6,649 nucleotides of DNA from an uncultured Oscillospiraceae bacterium (GCA_934567115.1 CAKTJA010000075.1:1-6649); one strand, 5' to 3'. Shown: positions 1 through 6,213, counted from the first letter of the stretch. The notes: generated by a model not told the origin, from the sequence alone. Program-made: numbers and translations.

Positions 1-963
1 GGCTTCAACTATGTGTTCGACACCGACTTTGCCGCCGACCTCACCATCATGGAGGAGGGCAGCGAATTTCTTGAGCGTTTCACGCACAGAGGGGACCACC
101 GCTGGCCGATGTTCACCTCCTGCTGTCCGGGCTGGGTGCGCTTCCTCAAGTCGCAGTACCCCGAGCTGACGACGAATCTCTCTACCGCGAAGTCCCCGCA
201 GCAGATGTTCGGCGCCATTGCAAAGACCTACTTCGCAGAGAAGATCGGCATCGACCCCAAGCGCCTTTTTGTCGTGTCCATTATGCCGTGCGTTGCGAAA
301 AAGAGCGAGTGCGCGCTGCCGACCATGCTCGGCGCGGACGGCATTCCCGACGTGGATGTGAGCATCACCACGCGCGAGCTGGACATCATGCTCCGCGCGA
401 ACCACATCTCTCCCGTTCATCTGCCGGAGGAGGAGTTCGACTCCCCGCTCGGCACGGGCACGGGCGCGGCTGTCGTGTTCGGCGCGACCGGCGGCGTGAT
501 GGACGCCGCGCTCCGCTCGGCGTATTATCTTGTGACCGGGGAAAACCCCGATCCCGACGCCTTCACCGCCGTGCGCGGCATGGACGGCTGGAAGGAGGCG
601 TGCTTCACCATTCCCACGGCGGGCGAGGTGAAGGTCGCGGTGGTGAGCGGTCTCGGCAACGCGAGGAAGCTGCTCGACGCCATCGAGCGCGGCACGGTCA
701 GCTATGATTTCGTCGAGGTCATGGCCTGTCCCGGCGGCTGCGCGGGCGGCGGCGGTCAGCCGATCCACGACGGGCAGGAGCTGGCGGAGGCGCGCGGCGG
801 CGTGCTCTGGCGGCTCGACAAGGGCGAGGCGCTGCGCTTCTCGCACGAGAATCCCGACGTGCAGGCGCTCTACCGGGACTATCTCGGCAAGCCCCTTGGC
901 GAGAAGTCGCACCACCTGCTGCACACCGACCATCTTGCGTGGGAGATGCCGCAGAGATCGTAA
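1..963 (+). CDS. [FeFe]-hydrogenase, catalytic H-domain (5'-truncated)
   Basis: The enzyme makes or oxidises H2 at a cytoplasmic H-cluster, usually disposing of reducing equivalents from ferredoxin or NAD(P)H in anaerobes. The frame is open from base 1 (it begins Gly-Phe-Asn-Tyr) and stops with TAA at 961-963, giving 320 visible residues. All three signature motifs are present: TSCCPGW (visible residues 39-45), MPCVAKKSE (95-103) and EVMACPGGCAGGGGQP (239-254). The four H-cluster cysteines correspond to C42, C97, C243 and C247. From memory of the Clostridium CpI enzyme, the proton-transfer residues also match (E19, E22, C41, S61), so this should be active. The N-terminal iron-sulfur domains lie outside the window, so monomeric HydA cannot be separated from an HndD-like or electron-bifurcating subunit, and no symbol is given. 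It converges on the regulator pair and has no visible link to the operon on the right. Confidence 0.96.
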   Translation, partial: GFNYVFDTDFAADLTIMEEGSEFLERFTHRGDHRWPMFTSCCPGWVRFLKSQYPELTTNLSTAKSPQQMFGAIAKTYFAEKIGIDPKRLFVVSIMPCVAKKSECALPTMLGADGIPDVDVSITTRELDIMLRANHISPVHLPEEEFDSPLGTGTGAAVVFGATGGVMDAALRSAYYLVTGENPDPDAFTAVRGMDGWKEACFTIPTAGEVKVAVVSGLGNARKLLDAIERGTVSYDFVEVMACPGGCAGGGGQPIHDGQELAEARGGVLWRLDKGEALRFSHENPDVQALYRDYLGKPLGEKSHHLLHTDHLAWEMPQRS

Positions 964-1006
964 AACCGTTGGAAAGTAAAAAAGCGGAACCGGCGTGAGC
1001 CGTGTA

Positions 1007-1058
1007 AACAGCCCCCTGCATGTTGGATGGCGCGCCATCCGATATGCGGGGGGCTGTT
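1007..1058 (+). repeat. 52-base hairpin/palindromic element downstream of the hydrogenase
   Basis: The two halves pair along their whole length: 26 pairs with the symmetry axis between 1032 and 1033. The core 1025-1040 (GGATGGCGCGCCATCC) is a perfect palindrome, and the outer arms are AACAGCCCCC and GGGGGCTGTT. Three pairs (1017/1048, 1022/1043, 1024/1041) are G-U when the + strand is read as RNA but would be A-C mismatches in RNA from the - strand, so the fold suits the hydrogenase transcript. It starts 44 bases after the hydrogenase stop and sits between convergent genes, fitting a 3' stem that ends or protects the mRNA. No U-tract follows on the + strand, so it is not a textbook intrinsic terminator. 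A dispersed palindromic repeat (REP/MITE-like) is the main alternative. Confidence 0.75.
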
Positions 1059-1171
1059 ATGTTGAAGGGGATAATGAGCGCAGGACGCGCGGCGGAGCGA
1101 AAAATCGGCGCGGAAGCGGCGCGTGTCTGATCGAAGCTTCGGCGCTTTTCGCGCGGCCTGTTCAGCCGTAT

Positions 1172-1191
1172 AAAAGCCCGCCCGCCGGCTT
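1172..1191 (-). terminator. Possible weak terminator for the AraC-type gene
   Basis: Read on the - strand, downstream of the araC-type stop, AAGCC (1191-1187) can pair with GGCTT (1178-1174) around an 8-base loop, followed by a short TTTTA run. A second stem lies just before it: CCCGCCG (1226-1220 on the - strand) with CGGCGGG (1200-1194) around a 19-base loop. Both are modest, so this is a tentative call based on position and the T-run. Confidence 0.3.
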
Positions 1192-1228
1192 GACCCGCCG
1201 CGCGTTGAGCGTTGGAGGACGGCGGGAT

Positions 1229-1840
1229 TCAGCGGAGAAGACGCATCAGCTCCCGGGCCTTTGCGGGCGTCAAGCCGGTGTAGTTCTTGAAAACACAATA
1301 GAAATAATGCAGGGAGGAATAGCCCAGCCGACAGGCGATATCGTCAAGAGAAAGCTCGCGCTTCGGCGTTTGCAGCGCCTCGATCGCAGCCAGAAGCCTA
1401 CGGCAGTGCAGCAGGTCGAGAAAGGTGCAGTGCAGATCCCGCGAGATGACGCGGGAGAGGTACGAGCTGTTGAGCTCAAGACGCTGCGCGAGCGTGTGCA
1501 GCGTTAAGGACGGGTACTCGCGGTCGATGTGCTTCAGCACCAGCAGGCACAGACCGGGATTCCGCAGCTCCTGCGGGGCGGTGAGAATGTCCTTCCAGAT
1601 GAGGTTTATCCGATCTGCGGAACGCTCCTGCCCGTCCTGAACCAGAGAGCGATTTTGGACCAGCAGGTTCGCAAGCATATCGAGCTTGACCTCGGGAAGC
1701 TCCGAAAGGCGGCTGAACCAGACCAGAAAGGCAGCGAGAGAGCTGGCGTCGTCCGGGCACTCCGGCGAGGGACGGAAAAGGTTTTGCTCATATACATGGA
1801 GCAGGTAGTCTTTACTGGGATAACAGCGACTGAAGGGCAT
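1229..1840 (-). CDS. AraC/XylS-family transcriptional regulator, short form
   Basis: A 203-residue DNA-binding protein. The C-terminal half is a standard AraC-type domain: first helix-turn-helix at about residues 112-135 (LTLHTLAQRL through YLSRVI), second at about 164-186 (LSLDDIACRLGYSSLHYF), and the family tail FKNYTGLTPAKAR at 184-196. The first 100 residues show no recognisable cupin or sensor domain and are shorter than in usual members (about 250-300 residues in total). The start is secure: an in-frame TGA (1846-1844 on the - strand) lies just upstream of the ATG, so the gene has not lost an upstream part within this frame. A weak ribosome site (AAGGCAGG) precedes it. It lies 27 bases after the GntR-type stop on the same strand, so the two are probably co-transcribed, and it may help control the divergent catabolic operon. 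Its ligand is unknown. Confidence 0.9.
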   Translation of the reverse strand: MPFSRCYPSKDYLLHVYEQNLFRPSPECPDDASSLAAFLVWFSRLSELPEVKLDMLANLLVQNRSLVQDGQERSADRINLIWKDILTAPQELRNPGLCLLVLKHIDREYPSLTLHTLAQRLELNSSYLSRVISRDLHCTFLDLLHCRRLLAAIEALQTPKRELSLDDIACRLGYSSLHYFYCVFKNYTGLTPAKARELMRLLR

Positions 1841-1867
1841 AAATCAAACCTGCCTTTGCTGAAAAAA

Positions 1868-2539
1868 CTATGCGATGGCGAAAGCCCCCTGAACATGATC
1901 GTGGATCAGACGGAGGGCGGTATCCTTATCACGGTTGTAGATCGCCTGATAAATGTCAGTATGCTCTTTGCAGGCGACCTCCATGCGGCCGGGACGGGAG
2001 ACGGCGTACTCGCGGAAAATGGAGGTATAGGAAAGCAGACGCTCCATGATGTCGTACAGCCACTTGTTTTTGCCGGCCTTTGCAATCTGGATGTGAAAGC
2101 GGGTGTTGCATTCGGACAGCCTGCGAAAATCCCTGCGCTCCGTGTAGAAGCGGATGAGGGCAATGGTCTCTTCCATGTGGCGCAGATCGTCCTCATCCGC
2201 GCGTTCAACGCATAACGCAATGGACAGCGAATGAAGGTTGTCCAAAATCGCGCTGATGTCGGCGAGGTCCTGCGGGGTCAGCGGAATGATTTTTGCTTTC
2301 CTGCCGTGGCTGATATCCAGCAGCCCGTCGCGGGAGAGCTGTAACATCGCCTCGCGGATGGGGGTGCGGCTGATATCAAGGATAAAAGAGATCTGCGTTT
2401 CCGCAAGCTCGTTTTGAAAGTAGTTGAGCAGGATCGCGTCGCGAAGGGCGTAGTATGTGGCGTCCTTGAGCGTGGAGTACTCGCGGCGGTATCGGTCGAA
2501 GCGGGATTTGAAATCCTGCTCGTGTTCAAATTGTTCCAT
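1868..2539 (-). CDS. GntR-family transcriptional regulator, FCD (FadR-type) subfamily
   Basis: A 223-residue regulator. An N-terminal winged helix-turn-helix spans about residues 24-87 with the hallmark recognition segment SRTPIREAMLQLSRDGLL (57-74). An all-helical FCD ligand-binding domain follows at about 95-216. FCD proteins usually bind carboxylic acids through a metal held by one Asp and three His. Here the matching positions appear to be N145, H149, H193 and H215, so the Asp position reads Asn. AGGAGG (2556-2551 on the - strand) lies 11 bases before the ATG. The gene is divergent from the lyase operon, the classic position for a local repressor that responds to the operon's substrate or an intermediate. 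The family call is firm; the target and ligand are inferred from position. Confidence 0.94.
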   Translation of the reverse strand: MEQFEHEQDFKSRFDRYRREYSTLKDATYYALRDAILLNYFQNELAETQISFILDISRTPIREAMLQLSRDGLLDISHGRKAKIIPLTPQDLADISAILDNLHSLSIALCVERADEDDLRHMEETIALIRFYTERRDFRRLSECNTRFHIQIAKAGKNKWLYDIMERLLSYTSIFREYAVSRPGRMEVACKEHTDIYQAIYNRDKDTALRLIHDHVQGAFAIA

Positions 2540-2555
2540 GTAAAAAGCCCCCTCC

Positions 2556-2565
2556 TGTTTGCTTA
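2556..2565 (-). promoter_or_regulatory. Candidate operator copy in the regulator leader (TAAGCAAACA)
   Basis: TAAGCAAACA reads 5'->3' on the - strand, directly abutting the AGGAGG of the GntR-type gene. The identical 10-mer occurs in the opposite orientation at 2675-2684 in the leader of the catabolic operon, so each copy points at its own gene. This mirrored placement suggests a shared binding site for one or both local regulators. Confidence 0.4.
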
Positions 2566-2572
2566 TGCTAAA

Positions 2573-2601
2573 AGGATACCATAAGATATTTCTGTTTACA
2601 A
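2573..2601 (-). promoter_or_regulatory. Candidate promoter for the GntR-AraC regulator pair
   Basis: On the - strand a TTGTAA -35-like box (2601-2596) and a TATCCT -10-like box (2578-2573) are separated by 17 bases, placing a start near 2566, about 27 bases before the gntR start codon. Each box matches the sigma-A consensus at four of six positions. The -35 box overlaps TGTTTACA (2593-2600), a small dyad with the GT-NN-AC core typical of GntR-family operators, which would allow autorepression. This is pattern-based only. Confidence 0.4.
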
Positions 2602-2663
2602 GTATATTTTAAGTAAAAAATTAGACTTTTGGAAAAATTTTTGAAAAGAAATTGGCGGGATTG

Positions 2664-2685
2664 TTGCTTATAATTAAGCAAACAA
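2664..2685 (+). promoter_or_regulatory. -10 box embedded in an inverted repeat: candidate operator of the lyase operon
   Basis: A perfect TATAAT (2669-2674) lies inside the dyad TTGCTTA (2664-2670), TAAT, TAAGCAA (2675-2681), which has two 7-base arms. It would start transcription near 2681, about 30 bases before the lyase ATG. No good -35 box lies 16-18 bases upstream; the nearest candidate, TTGAAA (2641-2646), is 22 bases away, which is too far. A strong -10 without a -35 fits activator dependence, and a dyad covering the -10 fits repression by steric block. The right arm extends to TAAGCAAACA, shared with the divergent leader. Confidence 0.5.
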
Positions 2686-2696
2686 CACAAAACGCG

Positions 2697-2702
2697 AGGA
2701 GG
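2697..2702 (+). promoter_or_regulatory. Ribosome binding site that fixes the first lyase start
   Basis: AGGAGG sits 9 bases before the ATG at 2712. It supports that ATG over an in-frame TTG at 2652, which lies upstream of the putative -10 box and would add 20 residues with no family similarity. Confidence 0.85.
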
Positions 2703-2711
2703 AGATCGAAA

Positions 2712-3584
2712 ATGAATAGGACAACCCGTCTAAAACAGATGCTTCTGGAGCGCAGAGCGCTCGCCTGTCCGGGCGTGTACGACGCGCTCTCCGCCCGCAT
2801 GGCGGAGGCCTGCGGGTTTGAAGCGGTCCAGATATCGGGCTTTGGCTTTTCCGCGTCTTCTCTGGGAATGACGGACGCGAGCTTCACCTCCCTTGAAGAG
2901 GTCGTTCGCGTTACGGCGAATGTCGCCCGCGCGGTTTCGATCCCCGTAATGACCGACGCGGATACCGGTTACGGCAACGCGGTGAATGTATGGTGGACGA
3001 CGCGCCGTCTGGAGGAGACGGGCGCCGCCGGGATGAATCTGGAGGACCAGTGCCTGCCGAAGCGCTGCGGCCACATGGACGGCAAGCAGCTGATCTCACT
3101 GGAGGAGATGGTGGGCAAGGTGCGGGCCGCCGTTGACGCCAGAACGGACCCCGACTTTGTGATCAACGCCAGAACGGACGCCTGCGCCGTTTACGGGATC
3201 GATGAGGCGATCCGCAGAGCGAACGCCTATCTGGAAGCGGGCGCGGACATGATATTTTTGGAGTCTCCAACCTCGCTGGAGGATCTCAAGCGCGGTCTGC
3301 GCGAGATCAGGGGACCGGTGAGCATCAACATGCTCGAGGAGGGGAAGACCCCCCGGCTGACGTTTGACGAGCTTGCGGAGCTGGGCGCGGCGCGCGTGAG
3401 CTGCCCGATGTTCGCCTCGCTGGTCACGGCGTATGCGCTCAAAGAGGGTTTCTCCTATCTGAAGGAGCACGGCACGAGCATCGGGTATGAAAGGCATATG
3501 CCCTTCCCCGATTTCAAGGCGTTTACCGACACGGACATGGTGCGGGCGATGGAGAAGAAGTACATCGGCGATCTTGTGAAGTGA
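2712..3584 (+). CDS. Isocitrate lyase/PEP-mutase superfamily lyase, KRCGH type (methylisocitrate/dimethylmalate lyase-like)
   Basis: A 290-residue TIM-barrel enzyme, probably Mg2+-dependent, expected to split a C-C bond of a 2-hydroxy di- or tricarboxylate in a retro-Claisen or retro-aldol reaction, releasing a 2-oxoacid. Visible active-site elements are SGFG (42-45), DADTGYGN with metal-site D82 and D84 (82-89), E111-D112, the mobile loop KRCGH (117-121) with catalytic C119, NARTD (152-156) and E184. The loop cysteine places it with the lyases rather than the PEP mutases or phosphonate hydrolases. KRCGH is the form found in methylisocitrate lyase, and dimethylmalate lyase of nicotinate fermenters is a close alternative. 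Its length fits these enzymes and is far below the long isocitrate lyases. An unusual Trp pair (94-95) follows the metal motif. It is the first gene of the operon. No citrate synthase or dehydratase partner is visible, so prpB is not assigned. Confidence 0.93.
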   Translation: MNRTTRLKQMLLERRALACPGVYDALSARMAEACGFEAVQISGFGFSASSLGMTDASFTSLEEVVRVTANVARAVSIPVMTDADTGYGNAVNVWWTTRRLEETGAAGMNLEDQCLPKRCGHMDGKQLISLEEMVGKVRAAVDARTDPDFVINARTDACAVYGIDEAIRRANAYLEAGADMIFLESPTSLEDLKRGLREIRGPVSINMLEEGKTPRLTFDELAELGAARVSCPMFASLVTAYALKEGFSYLKEHGTSIGYERHMPFPDFKAFTDTDMVRAMEKKYIGDLVK

Positions 3585-3612
3585 GCCGCAGGGCGGACGA
3601 AAGGGGGACAAT

Positions 3613-4308
3613 ATGTACAAAAAGGAACCGGCGATAAGCTATCGCTACAACGACCCGCAGGATGCGGATCTTGGGAAGATCCTCGACCCGAAGCACACGG
3701 CGCTGCTGATGATCGACATGCAGAACGATTTTTGCAGCGAGGAGGGAAAGTTTGCGCAGGCGGGAAGGGATGCGAGTGATGTGATCCGCATCATTCCCCG
3801 CTGCAGGGAGCTGCTGGAAAGCGCGCGCGCGGCGAACGTGATGGTCGTCCACATTCAGCAGAGCACGCTTCCGGGACAGCAGAGCGACAACGGCGGGTGG
3901 CTTGCGTTCAAGACGCGGGACGGAAAAGCGCCGACCTATGCGACCGTGAATACGTGGGGCTGGGAGCATGTTGACGCGCTCAAGCCGCACAATGATGACG
4001 CGGAGGACGGAAGCTTCTTTGAGCCTGTCGTGCTGAAGTTTCGGCCGGACGGCTTCCTCTATACGCAGCTCGACCTGATCCTTCGCGCGAACGGGATCGA
4101 GAGCGTCGTCTGCTGCGGCTGCACGACGGAGGGATGCGTGCTCGCGACCGTTATGGGCGCGGCGTTCCACAATTACTATACCTGCGTCGCGGAGGACGCC
4201 GTCGCCACTTCGGTGCCGGGCGCGCACGAGCACGCGATCTGGCTGATGAAAAAGCGGTACATCGTCCGCACGGTGGAGACGATCACGGGTTACTGGAAGA
4301 ACAGATAA
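3613..4308 (+). CDS. Isochorismatase-fold cysteine hydrolase (probable amidohydrolase)
   Basis: A 231-residue cytoplasmic enzyme of the family that includes nicotinamidase, N-carbamoylsarcosine amidase, maleamate amidase and ureidoacrylate hydrolase. These hydrolyse C-N amide-type bonds, releasing ammonia. The catalytic triad is visible: D35 in LLMIDMQNDF, K142 in VVLKFRPDGF and C175 in CGCTTEGCVLAT. The Lys-Cys spacing of 33 and the TT-x-GCV motif resemble the carbamoylsarcosine/maleamate amidase branch more than nicotinamidase. An N-terminal extension of about 25 residues precedes the first beta strand. AAGGGGG lies 5 bases before the ATG, and the gene starts 28 bases after the first lyase, so it is in the same operon. 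Because the cysteine is present, true isochorismatase activity (which uses no such Cys) is unlikely. The substrate is unknown; an amide or carbamoyl group removed before C-C cleavage is a reasonable guess. Confidence 0.92.
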   Translation: MYKKEPAISYRYNDPQDADLGKILDPKHTALLMIDMQNDFCSEEGKFAQAGRDASDVIRIIPRCRELLESARAANVMVVHIQQSTLPGQQSDNGGWLAFKTRDGKAPTYATVNTWGWEHVDALKPHNDDAEDGSFFEPVVLKFRPDGFLYTQLDLILRANGIESVVCCGCTTEGCVLATVMGAAFHNYYTCVAEDAVATSVPGAHEHAIWLMKKRYIVRTVETITGYWKNR

Positions 4309-4332
4309 GAATACGGAGGTGCAGCAACGCAA

Positions 4333-5199
4333 ATGAGAAGCTCGCAGATTTTCAGGGAATTGATAAAAACACAGGAGCTTGTCCAGCTGCCGGGGTGCTA
4401 TGACTGCATTACGGCAAAGCTGGTGGAGAAAAGTGGGTTCCCGGCGGTTTACCTCACAGGCTCCGGCATCTCCCTCACGCTGACGGGCCAGCCGGATCTG
4501 AATACGGTCAGCTATCTTGAGCTGCGGCAGGTCGTGCAGAATATCCGCGGCATGGTGGATATCCCGATGCTGGTCGATATTGACACCGGCTTCGGCGCGC
4601 CGCTGAATACATACCGCCTGGTCAAGGATTTTGAACGGCTGGATATCGCGGCGGTGCAGATCGAGGATCAGATGATGCCGAAGAAGTGCGGTCACGAGCT
4701 TGGGCGGGTGTTGGTCAGCGACACGGAGATGGTCAAGCGCATCCGCACGATCTATGAAAACCGCGAGGAGAACGGCCTTGTGATCGTGGCGCGCACGGAC
4801 GCGCGCACGGTGGTCGGGCTGGATGAGGCGATCCGCCGCGGCAATCTGTATCTGGAGTCCGGCGCGGACGTGATCTTCGTGGAAAGCCCCGAAAGCTACG
4901 AAGAGGTGCGTCGGATCGTGAAAGAGATCAACGGCCCGGTGCTGTTCAACAACGTGGAGGGAGGAAGAAGCCCCTTCCTGTCCCGTGAGCAGCTGATCGA
5001 TGCGGGGGTAAAGCTGACGATCTATCCCAATGCGCAGACCCGCGTGGTAACCAAAAAGTGCGCGGAGCTTCTGGAGACGCTGAAGAAGACCGGCTCGACC
5101 GAAGGAATGGCGGACCAGATGCTTTCCCACAAGGAGCTTTGGGCGATGTTCGATCACGAGAAGTGGGTCGCGATTGAAAATAAATACATTGTCCGGTGA
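4333..5199 (+). CDS. Second isocitrate lyase/PEP-mutase superfamily lyase, KKCGH type
   Basis: A 288-residue paralogue of the first lyase in the operon. Its motifs fall at the same residue numbers: TGSG (42-45), DIDTGFG with D82 and D84, E111-D112, KKCGH (117-121) with catalytic C119, ARTD (153-156) and E184. Despite the shared register it is divergent: I count 17 identical residues of 44 across positions 78-121. The substrate pocket differs (TGSGISLTLTGQPD against SGFGFSASSLGMTD), so a different but related substrate is likely. KKCGH is also the isocitrate lyase form, but the protein is far shorter than classical isocitrate lyases. GGAGGT (4315-4320) lies 12 bases before the ATG, slightly long, with no closer in-frame start upstream. 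It begins 24 bases after the hydrolase stop. Annotation pipelines may call it carboxyphosphonoenolpyruvate mutase; the loop Cys argues for a lyase. Confidence 0.92.
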   Translation: MRSSQIFRELIKTQELVQLPGCYDCITAKLVEKSGFPAVYLTGSGISLTLTGQPDLNTVSYLELRQVVQNIRGMVDIPMLVDIDTGFGAPLNTYRLVKDFERLDIAAVQIEDQMMPKKCGHELGRVLVSDTEMVKRIRTIYENREENGLVIVARTDARTVVGLDEAIRRGNLYLESGADVIFVESPESYEEVRRIVKEINGPVLFNNVEGGRSPFLSREQLIDAGVKLTIYPNAQTRVVTKKCAELLETLKKTGSTEGMADQMLSHKELWAMFDHEKWVAIENKYIVR

Positions 5200-5200
5200 A

Positions 5201-5205
5201 AGGAG
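5201..5205 (+). promoter_or_regulatory. Ribosome binding site that fixes the phosphotriesterase-like start
   Basis: AGGAG lies 8 bases before the ATG at 5214. This favours ATG 5214 over the in-frame GTG at 5196, which overlaps the stop of the preceding lyase and would translate the ribosome binding site itself. Confidence 0.8.
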
Positions 5206-5213
5206 AGAGGGAT

Positions 5214-6167
5214 ATGTACACGACCATTCAAACCGTCACAGGACAGTTTCCGATCGAACGGCTGGAAAATGTCCTGATGCATGAGCACATTGTGCTCGGC
5301 TATGCCGGCTGGTTCTACGATCCCCGCTGCGCGGAGTTTGACCACGACGCGGCGGAGAAGCAGACGCTTGACCGGCTGCTGAAGCTGCGGGACCGCGGCG
5401 TAAACCTTGTGGTCGATCCCTGCCCGATCGAGCTTGGGCGCAATCCGGCGTTTATGCAGGAGATGTCGGAAAAGAGCGGCGTGCAGATCATGTGCTCAAC
5501 GGGCTTCGATCTGGAGGCGCGCGGCTGCATGTCGGCGTTCCGCAACGCGACGGCGGAGGAGATCAGCGAGATCTATCTCTATGAGATCGAAAACGGCATC
5601 GGCCGCGAGCACATCAAGCCGGGCATCATCAAGGTGGCGACCGGTTTCGGACAGATCAGCGATTATGAGGACCGCTGCATTCACGCCGCCTGCATCGCGA
5701 GCCTGAAAACGGGGCTGCCGATCATCACCCACACGGAAAAGGGCACGATGGGACCGGAGCAGGCGCAGGCGTTCAAGCGCTACGGCGTTGCGCCTAACCG
5801 CTGCCTGATCGGACATTGCTGCGCGAATCCCGACCTTCGCTATCAGAAGGCGATCCTCGACGAGGGCGTATATGTCGGCTTTGACCGCTTCGGCAACTCG
5901 TGGCACGGCGACGACTACTTCCGCATGGCGACGCTCACGGCGCTGATCCATATGGGCTTTTCCAACCGCCTGTTCATCGGCACGGACTCGGTCGCATTTT
6001 TACTCAAGGCCTTACCCGGAAACCGCGACTACAGATACTGGGATCCGGTTCGCTTGTTTGACGTTATCATTCCCGAGCTCAAACAGCGGGGCGCCACGGA
6101 GCAGGATATCAGGAACCTGACCCGTGACAACGCGAAACGCTTCTTCTCCGGCGAAGCCATCCTGTAA
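5214..6167 (+). CDS. Phosphotriesterase-family (PTE-like) metal-dependent hydrolase
   Basis: A 317-residue amidohydrolase-superfamily TIM barrel with a binuclear metal centre. All ligands are visible: H23 and H25 (LMHEHIV), bridging carboxylated lysine K140 (PGIIKVATG), H173 (IITHTE), H201 (IGHCC) and D258 (FIGTDS). GFDRFG (222-227) is also typical of the family. Length matches phosphotriesterase-related proteins, which are mostly lactonases or of unknown function; true organophosphate hydrolysis is rare in the family. No signal peptide is seen, so it should be cytoplasmic. It starts 14 bases after the second lyase stop. In this setting it most plausibly opens a lactone, ester or cyclic amide of an organic acid made or used by the lyases. 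Family and metal site are firm; the reaction is inferred. Confidence 0.93.
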   Translation: MYTTIQTVTGQFPIERLENVLMHEHIVLGYAGWFYDPRCAEFDHDAAEKQTLDRLLKLRDRGVNLVVDPCPIELGRNPAFMQEMSEKSGVQIMCSTGFDLEARGCMSAFRNATAEEISEIYLYEIENGIGREHIKPGIIKVATGFGQISDYEDRCIHAACIASLKTGLPIITHTEKGTMGPEQAQAFKRYGVAPNRCLIGHCCANPDLRYQKAILDEGVYVGFDRFGNSWHGDDYFRMATLTALIHMGFSNRLFIGTDSVAFLLKALPGNRDYRYWDPVRLFDVIIPELKQRGATEQDIRNLTRDNAKRFFSGEAIL

Positions 6168-6213
6168 AAAACCCACATCAGAACCACAAACGACAGATTT
6201 TAAGGAGGAACAT

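Noticed and set aside
995..1507. Open frame of 170 codons on the + strand, starting next to the hairpin
   Set aside because: It translates the palindromic element and then the antisense of the AraC-type gene. It has low-complexity Arg-rich composition and no convincing domain.
1529..2215. Open frame of 228 codons on the + strand
   Set aside because: It overlaps both regulators antisense, has no recognisable family features, and the AraC and GntR readings on the other strand are clear.
2641..2674. TTGAAA (2641-2646) as -35 partner of TATAAT (2669-2674)
   Set aside because: The 22-base spacing is outside the working range for sigma-A promoters.
2652..2711. Upstream TTG start adding 20 residues to the first lyase
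   Set aside because: It lies upstream of the TATAAT box and the AGGAGG site. The extra residues have no match to family N-termini, and ATG 2712 has an ideal ribosome site.
3523..5157. Long open frame of 544 codons on the - strand
   Set aside because: It runs antisense across three well-supported genes. It is Arg/His/Leu-rich with no recognisable domain, as expected from the reverse complement of GC-rich coding DNA.
2712..5199. PEP mutase or carboxyphosphonoenolpyruvate mutase identity for the two lyases
   Set aside because: Both keep the catalytic Cys in a K-[RK]-CGH loop, which marks the lyase branch. No phosphonate-metabolism genes are nearby.
5196..5213. GTG start adding 6 residues to the phosphotriesterase-like protein
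   Set aside because: It overlaps the preceding stop codon and would translate the ribosome binding site. ATG 5214 is correctly spaced.
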